From: Candidatus Zixiibacteriota bacterium
GTDB taxonomy: Bacteria; Zixibacteria; MSB-5A5; SM1-73
Direction: 5' to 3'
NCBI GenBank assembly: GCA_023129805.1
Contig: JAGMBK010000069.1
Location: 1-9,351 of the forward strand
Length of the DNA stretch: 9,351 nt
Positions 1 through 5,392 of the stretch are shown piece by piece. Numbering within the stretch: position 1 is the stretch's first letter; each line of letters begins with the position of its first letter. Position numbers and translations under genes: made by a program. The notes beneath the pieces were generated by a model that was not told the origin of the DNA, ran no database searches, and was given only the letters and a program-made list of their open reading frames with translations.

Positions 1-148
1 TGGATGATAAGTAATTGTCTCCCATGGGCGCGGGAATTCCCAGACGGGTCTCCGTCATGCCGCCATGAAGGGAGTCCTTTCCAATAAGCCCAATCTTTGT
101 ATCATACGTTATCGGTGAAAGCATTATCTGTTTATCATCCTGTTTCAT
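1..148 (-). CDS. Unrecognised protein, N-terminal 49 codons only
   Basis: This is an open frame read leftwards from an ATG at 148-146 to the window edge, so the C-terminus is missing. The visible start is MKQDDKQIMLSPITYDTK, followed by an acidic-to-neutral stretch containing GGMTETRLGIP. I do not recognise the family. There is no signal peptide or membrane segment in the visible part. It begins inside the last codons of the zinc-ribbon gene (14-nt overlap), which suggests translational coupling and one transcript with the DUF1611 gene. An in-frame TAG lies just upstream, so 148 is the first possible ATG; a second ATG at 124 cannot be excluded. No strong Shine-Dalgarno sequence precedes either. 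It is not obviously the dipeptide epimerase that often accompanies DUF1611 genes. The frame is probably real because it is tightly packed and stays open to the edge. Confidence 0.5.
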   Translation of the reverse strand, partial: MKQDDKQIMLSPITYDTKIGLIGKDSLHGGMTETRLGIPAPMGDNYLSS

Positions 149-269
149 TTTTTGCTTTCTTAACTATCTGAAATCTGACTCTGCCACATTTAGGGCAGAC
201 CCATTTTCTCTGTTTATGAAAAGCTCTTCCTACCTCCTTCATCTTGGTCTTGCATCTGGGACAATGCAT
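135..269 (-). CDS. Small zinc-ribbon protein (44 aa)
   Basis: The frame encodes 44 residues starting MHCPRCKTKMKEVGRAF and ending in TGA. Two CxxC knuckles are visible, CPRC at residues 3-6 and CPKC at 25-28, separated by 18 residues. This is the spacing of a minimal treble-clef or zinc-ribbon fold that binds one zinc ion. The rest is very basic (many K and R), which would suit nucleic-acid binding or docking onto a partner protein; that is inference. It starts 19 nt after the stop of the DUF1611 gene and overlaps the next frame by 14 nt, so it sits in a compact operon. No Shine-Dalgarno sequence is evident in the AT-rich gap, so it may be translated by coupling. It is short enough to be missed by length cut-offs. 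The paired CxxC motifs and the operon spacing are the reasons to believe it. Confidence 0.68.
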   Translation of the reverse strand: MHCPRCKTKMKEVGRAFHKQRKWVCPKCGRVRFQIVKKAKNETG

Positions 270-288
270 CGATCGAAAATTAAATAAA

Positions 289-1332
289 TTATCTTTTTAG
301 AAATTCTAATGCTCCGATCAACTTTTCGCATCCGAATCTCACCGGGTCGACAGTGGGAAGATCGATCTCCTCCTCAGTTTTTTCAATCTGTTTTTTCGCC
401 TCTGCCTCGGTTAACTCTTGAGTGTTCAGAGATATTCCGATCACCCTGGCGGGTTTTATCGGCTCAGCAATCTGTTCGTGAAGTTTTATCAATTCAGGAA
501 GTGGTGGAATCTTCACCTGATAGTTTTTGATCTTTTCTCTCCCGGGATAGTGGCAAAGCACCATGGCATCCGGCAGACACCCATGGATCAAAGCCAGCGA
601 CACTCCGGAATAACCCGGATGAATGACCGTCCCCTGACCTTCCACCGATAATAAATCATAGGAGTGAGATTTTTCGATCAGAAATTCCTCTATCGCCCCG
701 GACATGAAGTCTCCTACCACTGAATCGATGGGCACCCCCTCTCCGGCGATCACCATTCCGCTCTGACCGGTGGCAACAAAGTGCGAATTCCATCCGAATT
801 TTTTAGCCTGTCTTGCTATCTCAATGGAGGTGATCATCTTCCCCGTCTTGCAGTCGGTTCCCACAGTAAGAACTATCTTGGCTTTGATCAGAGAAGGATC
901 ACCTATGGCGACTTTATTGTATTTTTTCGACTCCCTTAAGTCGTAAATCTTTGCTCCTTTCAAGTGTGCTAGCATAGAAAGCTCTGAATCTTCATTCAAC
1001 ATATCATGCAACCCACTTATCACATCCAGACCATTTTCCAGAGCTTGCTTGATAGCTCCTCTCCATTCCGGCGGAAGCTTTCCCCCTCGGGGTGCGATGC
1101 CTATCAGAAGCGCATTGGGACCATATTTCAATGAATCCGCCAGATCGCAGACAATCGGAATATCACCCCCGAAACCCAAAATCTCTTGAGCTGATTTTCC
1201 TGCCTTGGTAGAATCGATAACTGCCACCACCTCTTCGGGCTTATACATTATCAACCCGGAGGCGGTCTTGGCATCCAGATCACCGAAGAAACCTTCAGCC
1301 AAGATAACTGTGCGTCTCTTTTTCTGTTGCAT
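289..1332 (-). CDS. DUF1611 / DgcN-family P-loop protein (347 aa)
   Basis: This full-length protein belongs to the DUF1611 family. Some members are reported to be D-glutamate N-acetyltransferases (DgcN), paired with the racemase/epimerase-type enzyme DgcA; others are unassigned. An N-terminal Rossmann-like part covers about residues 8-135. It is followed by a P-loop NTPase-like domain with the family's variant Walker A, VGTDCKTGKMITS, at 157-169. The conserved block EGQGTVIHPGYSG lies at 231-243. The length of about 350 residues is usual for the family. The ATG at 1332 is preceded by only a weak purine run (GGACGGAA), part of which lies next to a dispersed repeat. Two small frames follow closely on the same strand. 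No recognisable dgcA is visible, so the D-glutamate role is not secured by context and the family call is safer than the enzymatic one. Confidence 0.8.
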   Translation of the reverse strand: MQQKKRRTVILAEGFFGDLDAKTASGLIMYKPEEVVAVIDSTKAGKSAQEILGFGGDIPIVCDLADSLKYGPNALLIGIAPRGGKLPPEWRGAIKQALENGLDVISGLHDMLNEDSELSMLAHLKGAKIYDLRESKKYNKVAIGDPSLIKAKIVLTVGTDCKTGKMITSIEIARQAKKFGWNSHFVATGQSGMVIAGEGVPIDSVVGDFMSGAIEEFLIEKSHSYDLLSVEGQGTVIHPGYSGVSLALIHGCLPDAMVLCHYPGREKIKNYQVKIPPLPELIKLHEQIAEPIKPARVIGISLNTQELTEAEAKKQIEKTEEEIDLPTVDPVRFGCEKLIGALEFLKR

Positions 1333-1342
1333 AATTTATTCC

Positions 1343-1440
1343 GTCCACAGTCCACTGACCGCCGTCCTTCGACTTTGCTCAGGACAAGTCGGCCGCAACC
1401 CCTTTCTCAGGTTTTCGCGGCGGACTGCCGACAGCGGACT
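1343..1440. repeat. AGTCCACTG-type imperfect inverted repeat
   Basis: The left arm (about 1343-1366, GTCCACAGTCCACTGACCGC) is an imperfect reverse complement of the right arm (about 1418-1440, ending GCCGACAGCGGACT). The core word AGTCCRCTG recurs in both arms. Between them lie a CTTCGACTTTGCTCAGGACA segment and a CT-rich stretch. A related element built of the same GTCCAC/GTGGAC words occurs at 4502-4574. I call this a dispersed non-autonomous palindromic element; no transposase of its own is visible. It ends 10 bases upstream of the DUF1611 start codon. Confidence 0.55.
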
Positions 1441-1448
1441 ATTCTATC

Positions 1449-1549
1449 ACCTCATCCCCTGTCCTACGGATCTTCGATCTCCCCCTCTCCATTTTGTGTC
1501 GAAGATCCCGCCAACGGCGGGGGAGAGGGGGATTAAGGGGGAGAGGTCA
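1449..1549. repeat. Long GC-rich dispersed repeat, copy A
   Basis: This 101-nt unit starts ACCTCATCCCCTGTCC and ends GGGGGAGAGGTCA, so its ends can pair with each other. Inside, GATCTTCGA pairs with TCGAAGATC, and CCCCCTCTCC with GGAGAGGGGG. It is almost identical to copy B at 3779-3898 apart from three or so differences and a 19-nt insertion in copy B. Two shorter relatives with the same ends and a different inside lie at 1656-1712 and 3497-3552. All four copies point the same way. Confidence 0.85.
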
Positions 1550-1590
1550 GTCCGAACCTTCGTGCGGACAGCCACAAGGGCTGTCCCTAC
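1550..1590. repeat. Tandem small hairpins ending in CTAC (GTAG on the minus strand)
   Basis: GTCCG (1550-1554) can pair with CGGAC (1565-1569). Alternatively GGACAGCC (1566-1573) pairs with GGCTGTCC (1579-1586) around a 5-nt loop; the two hairpins share bases 1566-1569. The second hairpin is followed at once by CTAC, so on the minus strand it reads GTAG plus hairpin. That is the layout of REP sequences recognised by RAYT transposases. Confidence 0.55.
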
Positions 1591-1619
1591 ATTATCTTTC
1601 CATTTTAGGAAAAGGCTTT

Positions 1620-1649
1620 GTAGGGGGCGACTCATGAGTCGCCCCCTAC
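1620..1649. repeat. Perfect 30-bp palindrome with GTAG/CTAC ends
   Basis: The bases 1620-1634 (GTAGGGGGCGACTCA) are the exact reverse complement of 1635-1649. The palindrome begins with GTAG and ends with CTAC, like the outer ends of the repeats that flank the transposase at 5493-6002. It is very GC-rich in the arms. It may fold into a cruciform or a long RNA hairpin. There is no T-run next to it, so I do not call it a terminator. Confidence 0.8.
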
Positions 1650-1655
1650 TTCTAT

Positions 1656-1712
1656 ACCTCTCCCCTGTCCCCTCTCCTTAGCAAGGAGAGGGGGACCAAG
1701 GGGGAGAGGTCA
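1656..1712. repeat. Short GC-rich dispersed repeat, copy C, ending at the SBBP stop codon
   Basis: The inner stem CCCCTCTCCTT (1669-1679) pairs with AAGGAGAGGGG (1683-1693) around a 3-nt loop. The outer arms ACCTCTCCCC and GGGGAGAGGT close the structure. The terminal TCA at 1710-1712 is the stop codon TGA of the minus-strand SBBP gene. Read on the minus strand, the repeat therefore begins TGACCTCTCC directly after the last sense codon. Confidence 0.8.
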
Positions 1713-3473
1713 TTTCAAAAGCAACATCTTCTTGGGTTCGGAAAAATCACCAACTTTCAATTGGTAAAAGTAAGCTCCGGAGGCTACGTCTTTCCCATCG
1801 TTATTCTTCCCATCCCAGAGCACAGACTTGTAGCCTGAGGACAGATCTTCGGAAACTAACGTTCTGACCTTTCTTCCCAGAACATCATAAATCTGCAAGG
1901 TGACAAAACCCGACTTAGAAAGAGTGAATTCTATCTTGGTTGTGGGATTAAAAGGATTGGGGTAATTCTGGGAGAGATCAAACTCAGAAGGCCTTTCTCT
2001 GCTTCCGGTCTCGTCCTTCACACCACTTGCAGTTTGGAAATACTTTATGGTGCAATAGTCGTCGCCTGTCCCACTACCTTCACTGTATCCAGTCACATAG
2101 ACATTGCCAGAATCATCTACTGCTAAGTCATAAGCCCGATCCCCGCCATTTATCGGTCCGTTGTATACTCTTACCCAAACAGTATCTCCATCAGGATAAT
2201 ACTTTATGGTGGCATAATCACTATCTGTCCCACTGCCTCTCTTTCCGGTCACATAAACATAACCAGAATCATCTAAAGCTATGGCATAAGCCCAATCATA
2301 GTCGTTTCCCGGTCCGTTGTATCTTCTCACCCAGGCAGTATCTCCATTGGGATAATACTTTATGGTGGTATAGTCATAGGATGTCCCACTGCCATCGCTA
2401 TATCCGGTCACATAGACATTGCCAGAATCATCTAAAGCTATGGCGTGAGCACAATCATAGTTGTTTCCCGGCCCGTTGTATCTACTCACCCAGGCAGTAT
2501 CCCCGTTAGGCTTATACTTTATGGTGGTATAGTCAGAGTTCGTCCCACTGCCATAGCTACCTCCGGTCACATAGACATTGTTAGAATCATCTATGGCTAT
2601 ATCCATCGCTACATCAATGCTGTTTCCCGGTCCGTTGTACCGCATCACCCAGGCAGTATCCCCGTTAGGCTTATACTTTATGGTGGCATAGTCACCGTGT
2701 GTCCCACTGCCATCGCTACGTCCGGTCACATAGACATTGCCAGAACCATCTAAAGCCATGGCATAAGCCCAATCATAGTCGTTTCCCGGTCCGTTGTATC
2801 TTCTCACCCAGGCAGTATCCCCGTTAGGCTTATACTTTATGGTGGCATAGTCAGAGTTCGTCCCACTGCCATAGCTATATCCGGTCACATAGACATTGTT
2901 AGAATCATCTATGGCTATATCCATCGCTACATCAACGCTGTTTCCCGGTCCGTTATATCTACTCACCCAGGCAGTATCCCCATTGGGATAATACTTTATG
3001 GTGGTATAGTCATAGGATGTCCCACTGCCATAGCTACATCCGGTCACATAGACATTGTTAGAATCATCTATGGCTATATCCATACCGAGGAAAAAAAGAA
3101 TTCGAGCATTAGTCTCTGATTCTGTCCGAGTTAAGTGAATCAGGGGAGATACTACCGCTACATCAACGCTGTTTCCCGGTCCGCTGTATCTTCTCACCCA
3201 GGCAGTATCTCCATTAGGCTTATACTTTATGGTGGCATAATCATAGCCCGTCCCACTGCCATAGCTATATCCGGTCACATAAACGTAGCCGGAATCATCT
3301 ACGGTTATGGCATAGCCATAATCCGTGCTATCTGCCGGTCCATTGTATCTTTTCACCCAGGCGGTGTCAACAGACTGGGCAAATGCTTCGGCTTCGCTCA
3401 GCATCTGCGACACTGGACCTGCAAACAACATCAGCAGCAGCACCCCAAGAACCACTCTTAGTGGTTTTAACAT
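1710..3473 (-). CDS. Secreted SBBP-repeat protein with C-terminal sorting domain (587 aa)
   Basis: This is a predicted exported or surface protein. A signal peptide covers about residues 1-33 (basic MLKPLR, a hydrophobic VVLGVLLLMLFAG core, cleavage near AFAQ). Eight repeats of 53 residues follow, each with the pattern DTAWVxRYNGPG...DDSGNVYVTG...DYATIKY, starting near 36, 89, 166, 219, 272, 325, 378 and 430. They match the SBBP (seven-bladed beta-propeller-related) repeat type. Residues 498-587 form a sorting domain (QNYPNPFNPTT, IYDVLGRKVRTL, GxYFYQLK), typically used for type IX-like secretion or surface attachment in FCB-related bacteria. Repeat 2 carries a 24-residue insertion at 107-130. 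The start is well supported: AGGAGG lies 6 nt before the ATG. No catalytic motif is visible; a structural, adhesive or binding role is a guess. The stop codon coincides with the end of a dispersed repeat. Confidence 0.88.
   Translation of the reverse strand: MLKPLRVVLGVLLLMLFAGPVSQMLSEAEAFAQSVDTAWVKRYNGPADSTDYGYAITVDDSGYVYVTGYSYGSGTGYDYATIKYKPNGDTAWVRRYSGPGNSVDVAVVSPLIHLTRTESETNARILFFLGMDIAIDDSNNVYVTGCSYGSGTSYDYTTIKYYPNGDTAWVSRYNGPGNSVDVAMDIAIDDSNNVYVTGYSYGSGTNSDYATIKYKPNGDTAWVRRYNGPGNDYDWAYAMALDGSGNVYVTGRSDGSGTHGDYATIKYKPNGDTAWVMRYNGPGNSIDVAMDIAIDDSNNVYVTGGSYGSGTNSDYTTIKYKPNGDTAWVSRYNGPGNNYDCAHAIALDDSGNVYVTGYSDGSGTSYDYTTIKYYPNGDTAWVRRYNGPGNDYDWAYAIALDDSGYVYVTGKRGSGTDSDYATIKYYPDGDTVWVRVYNGPINGGDRAYDLAVDDSGNVYVTGYSEGSGTGDDYCTIKYFQTASGVKDETGSRERPSEFDLSQNYPNPFNPTTKIEFTLSKSGFVTLQIYDVLGRKVRTLVSEDLSSGYKSVLWDGKNNDGKDVASGAYFYQLKVGDFSEPKKMLLLK
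2153..3360 (-). repeat. Eight tandem coding repeats of 159 nt
   Basis: The word CACCCAG, or its variant TACCCAA, recurs at 3354, 3195, 2964, 2805, 2646, 2487, 2328 and 2172. Spacing is exactly 159 nt except for 231 (159 plus a 72-nt insertion) between the second and third units and 156 (one codon lost) before the last. Non-neighbouring units can be nearly identical: 2284-2342 matches 2761-2819 base for base, three units apart. This points to duplication of blocks or gene conversion among units. Confidence 0.9.
3084..3155 (-). repeat. In-frame 72-nt insertion in SBBP repeat 2
   Basis: Compared with the sibling unit at 2905-2935, the sequence is continuous on both sides of this segment and the 72 nt are extra. 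They encode residues 107-130 (VVSPLIHLTRTESETNARIL and four more), which resemble nothing else in the protein. Read on the minus strand the segment starts GTAG and holds CTGATTC (3143-3137) and GAATCAG (3122-3116), which can pair across a 14-nt loop. The element type is not known; the exact boundaries could shift by a base or two. Confidence 0.75.
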
Positions 3474-3479
3474 GGTACA

Positions 3480-3485
3480 CCTCCT
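3480..3485 (-). promoter_or_regulatory. Ribosome binding site of the SBBP gene
   Basis: On the minus strand AGGAGG is followed by TGTACC and the ATG at 3473. This perfect Shine-Dalgarno core at 6 nt spacing fixes the start of the 587-residue protein. The S9 peptidase gene at 8433 has the same AGGAGG core at the same spacing. Confidence 0.85.
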
Positions 3486-3496
3486 TTGTTTTTTTT

Positions 3497-3552
3497 ACCT
3501 CACCCCTGTCCCCTCTCCTTAGCAAGGAGAGGGGAACAAAAGGGGGAGAGGT
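3497..3552. repeat. Short GC-rich dispersed repeat, copy D
   Basis: It has the same layout as copy C: arms ACCTCACCCC and GGGGGAGAGGT around the stem CCCCTCTCCTT/AAGGAGAGGGG. It lies 23 bases upstream of the SBBP start, so it probably falls in the leader or promoter region. Unlike the other three copies, its right end reads AGGTTT rather than AGGTCA, and no gene ends there. Confidence 0.8.
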
Positions 3553-3651
3553 TTGACGTTTATGGTTTTTCCCTCCCTTGGTGGGAAGGCGTTTGCTTAC
3601 CCACTTCCTCATATGTTGGGATAGGAGTTGCACCCCTATCCTCTGCCTTTA

Positions 3652-3676
3652 CGGGCGGGAGTTCAACTCCCGCCCG
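3652..3676. repeat. 25-nt near-perfect palindrome
   Basis: CGGGCGGGAGTT (3652-3663) and AACTCCCGCCCG (3665-3676) are exact reverse complements around a single C. A weaker hairpin (3619-3641) lies just to the left. No T-run follows on either strand. This is probably another dispersed palindromic unit. Confidence 0.7.
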
Positions 3677-3778
3677 AGCTGGTGTGTTTTCTCTCTCCTT
3701 CCATGGTTTTATTTCACCCTTCTCCAATTGACTTGCCGCTAACATATTCATGTGAGCACCGAAAAGCAATCATTCTCT

Positions 3779-3898
3779 ACCTCACCCCCTGTCCTACGGA
3801 TCTTCGATCTCCCCCTCTCCATTTTGTGTCGAAGATCCCGCCAACGGCGGGGGAGAGGGGGACTAAGCCCGCCTTAGGCGGGCAAGGGGGAGAGGTCA
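3779..3898. repeat. Long GC-rich dispersed repeat, copy B, ending at a stop codon
   Basis: It is nearly identical to copy A (1449-1549) but longer by 19 nt because of a segment at about 3867-3885 built on the palindrome CCCGCCTTAGGCGGG. Its terminal TCA (3896-3898) is the TGA stop codon of the 198-residue membrane protein gene on the minus strand, just as copy C ends on the SBBP stop. Confidence 0.85.
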
Positions 3899-4492
3899 TT
3901 TGATAATGTGCAAAAAGTCACCCAGCAAAAACTGCATCCTTCCAATCAGAAGAGAGATTCGGGACATGACCGTATATCCGAAAGTGGCTCCAAAGAAAAT
4001 CATCAGAAACCAGGTGCCCACCCTGGCGGTTGCTCCAAACCAGCCTTTATGCTCCCTGGAGAAGAAGAAATAAGCCAGGGTGGTGGCGATGCCAACAAAA
4101 ACTATGACTCCATTTATGGAAGCCATATTGCTCATGGTCGCTTGCATCTGGGCAAAGATCTTTGCCTGCAGGGTGGCAGGGATGGCAACACCTGCACCCG
4201 CTCCAATAATTAGAGCAATCGATATTCGAGAAAGCCAAACGTATTTAGGAAAAAATCTAAGTAACATAAAAACACCCAAGATTCCGGGTATAATATAATC
4301 AAATTTCCCCTCTTTGAAAACAGGATTTATAAGTTTGGGCATAAGCGTGGTGTTCAAAGCGATAACCAGAACATACCCCACGGATATGCCCACCAGCAGA
4401 TGCTCGGCGAATTTGTAAAAGGGATTATCTTTATACAAAAATGAAAAAATACAAAGAGTCAAGAAAACTGCGATTATGGTTCCGATTTCCAT
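3896..4492 (-). CDS. Six-helix membrane protein of unknown function (198 aa)
   Basis: I do not recognise a named family. About six hydrophobic segments are visible, near residues 2-20, 32-49, 66-80, 86-104, 125-144 and 157-175. A fairly long, polar stretch with Lys/Gln/Met falls between the fourth and fifth. The motif YKDNPFYKFAEHLLVG near 20-35 looks like a conserved amphipathic connection. No transporter or enzyme signature is seen. It is the last gene of a same-strand run with the 274-, 206- and 376-residue proteins, from which it is separated by 39 nt holding a dispersed repeat. The ATG at 4492 has a weak CAGGG ribosome site 6-10 nt upstream, which lies next to that repeat. Its TGA stop overlaps repeat copy B. 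Confidence 0.75.
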   Translation of the reverse strand: MEIGTIIAVFLTLCIFSFLYKDNPFYKFAEHLLVGISVGYVLVIALNTTLMPKLINPVFKEGKFDYIIPGILGVFMLLRFFPKYVWLSRISIALIIGAGAGVAIPATLQAKIFAQMQATMSNMASINGVIVFVGIATTLAYFFFSREHKGWFGATARVGTWFLMIFFGATFGYTVMSRISLLIGRMQFLLGDFLHIIK

Positions 4493-4501
4493 GTTTTACC
4501 C

Positions 4502-4574
4502 TGTCCACCGACCGCAGTCCACGGTCCACTGCTAAAATGATTTTGCCGTAGACTGTCGACCATGGACTGTGGAC
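4502..4574. repeat. GTCCAC/GTGGAC inverted repeat overlapping a gene end
   Basis: The segment starts GTCCACCGACCGCAGTCCAC and ends CCATGGACTGTGGAC, so the arms pair imperfectly across a central AAAATGATTTTGCCG. The same words build the element at 1343-1440. The right arm lies inside the 3' end of the 274-residue gene and encodes its last residues; the left arm fills the gap before the 198-residue gene. Confidence 0.7.
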
Positions 4575-5356
4575 GATTTTTTCAGAAAATAACTCACGTT
4601 TCCTAAAATCACCAGAAGAATGATCACCAGATGACAGACAGATTGAGCGTCCATTCCCTTCTGTCCCATCCCTGGTTTTTCGATCAGCATCTCATATTCT
4701 GCGGCTCCTTTGAGCCCGCCCAAAAGACCCACCATTTGACCCGCGGAAAGAAACGGATAAAAGGATGTCGCCATCACTGCGGTTGTCGCCACTGTAAGCT
4801 TCATGTGATAGCGGGAGACAGCATAATCCACCCACCAGACCGGCATATCACCATCTGTCACCGAAATTATAAGAGAGATATCTTCATAATTTTTTATCTT
4901 TTTCATCATTGGGATTTGCCCCAAAGGACGATTATTGTAATCCTGCGGAAAAACTCTCTTTATATCCTCTCCCATCCCCAGGATGGCTGCTTGATATTGT
5001 GGCCTGAATCCCAGAAACACATAGCCTTCCCCATAGTTTGCCTGATATTCATCTGCTGTCTGTCTTAGAATCTGGTCTCCAATAACAGTTCCTTCAGCCA
5101 GAAGCGCCAATCCAACCACTTTAAGTTTCTTGGCAAAACAGTGATGTAGTATAGCTTGAGCCATAGGTTTCACCTCAGGCAGAGAGGAAGCTTCATGGTC
5201 AAAAGAGATCAAAACCACCGAGCCGGAATCCAGTTGGTCTATCTCTTCATATACTTGCATGACCTCCGAGGTTACCTCATGGGGCAGTCCGATTTTGATC
5301 ACCAGAGGAATGGCAACGGAGAGAGCGATCAGAATAAATATCAATTGTCGAGACAT
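4532..5356 (-). CDS. Bitopic membrane-anchored protein of unknown function (274 aa)
   Basis: A hydrophobic N-terminal helix (residues 4-24, LIFILIALSVAIPLVI) is followed by a soluble domain of about 210 residues and a C-terminal helix (about 238-257). The soluble part has alpha/beta character. It contains SVVLISFDHEASSLPEVKPM (46-65), VFLGFRPQYQA (113-123) and VGLLGGLKGAAEYE (209-222), which look like conserved blocks, but I cannot name the family. No catalytic signature is obvious. The last 14 residues (from SSTVHGRQ) are encoded by a dispersed repeat, so the natural C-terminus was probably different. The ATG at 5356 lacks a Shine-Dalgarno sequence: upstream is an AT-rich leader and then the transposase-flanking repeat. 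It sits in a run with three other membrane genes. Confidence 0.75.
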   Translation of the reverse strand: MSRQLIFILIALSVAIPLVIKIGLPHEVTSEVMQVYEEIDQLDSGSVVLISFDHEASSLPEVKPMAQAILHHCFAKKLKVVGLALLAEGTVIGDQILRQTADEYQANYGEGYVFLGFRPQYQAAILGMGEDIKRVFPQDYNNRPLGQIPMMKKIKNYEDISLIISVTDGDMPVWWVDYAVSRYHMKLTVATTAVMATSFYPFLSAGQMVGLLGGLKGAAEYEMLIEKPGMGQKGMDAQSVCHLVIILLVILGNVSYFLKKSSTVHGRQSTAKSF

Positions 5357-5392
5357 TATGAAGAAATTAGAAATTCAAAATGAAAAATTAGT

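Larger units (their letters stand above)
1333..1709. other. Gene-free repeat array between dgcN-like and SBBP genes
   Basis: I see no credible gene in these 377 bases. The stretch is a chain of palindromic repeats: an AGTCCACTG-type imperfect inverted repeat (1343-1440) with an embedded CTTCGACTTTGCTCAGGACA segment, a long GC-rich repeat (1449-1549), two short hairpins (1550-1586), a perfect 30-bp palindrome (1620-1649), and a second GC-rich hairpin that touches the SBBP stop codon (1656-1712). Open frames on either strand here translate these repeats. No intrinsic terminator with a T-run was found for the upstream SBBP gene, although the hairpins could still block transcription. Confidence 0.75.
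3474..3895. other. Gene-free repeat region upstream of the SBBP gene
   Basis: No credible gene is seen in these 422 bases. They hold the SBBP ribosome binding site, a short GC-rich repeat (3497-3552), a hairpin GGATAGG/CCTATCC (3619-3625 with 3635-3641), a near-perfect palindrome (3652-3676), and the long GC-rich repeat copy B (3779-3898). The SBBP promoter should lie here, but I could not pick a convincing -35/-10 pair on the minus strand. Confidence 0.7.

Noticed and set aside
1..148. Partial left-edge gene as a dipeptide epimerase (DgcA) partner of DUF1611
   Set aside because: The visible N-terminus does not resemble the enolase-superfamily start of those enzymes, so I leave it unnamed.
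1205..1681. Plus-strand 158-codon open frame
   Set aside because: It is antisense to the DUF1611 start and then translates palindromic repeats; composition is low-complexity and it lacks a ribosome site.
1656..1712. Intrinsic terminator for the SBBP gene
   Set aside because: The hairpin is strong, but the minus strand after it has no T-run; it is better described as a dispersed repeat that may incidentally hinder transcription.
2153..3360. Regular repeats as a possible CRISPR array
   Set aside because: The period is 159 nt, the whole unit is coding and there are no unique spacers.
3361..3410. Signal-peptide end of the SBBP protein (LSEAEAFAQ) as a repeat-derived insertion
   Set aside because: GCTTCGGCTTCGCTCAGCA resembles the CTTCGACTTTGCTCAGGACA word at 1367-1386, but the match is short and the codons fit a normal signal-peptide C-region.
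2027..3461. Several plus-strand open frames rich in His, Ser and Ile
   Set aside because: They are antisense images of the 159-nt SBBP repeats and repeat with the same period.
3486..3903. Open frames on both strands between the SBBP and 198-residue genes
   Set aside because: They mostly translate the GC-rich repeats and palindromes; no ribosome site and no protein-like pattern.
4047..4298. Open frames overlapping the 198-residue membrane gene
   Set aside because: They are shadows in other frames of a gene with a clear helix pattern.
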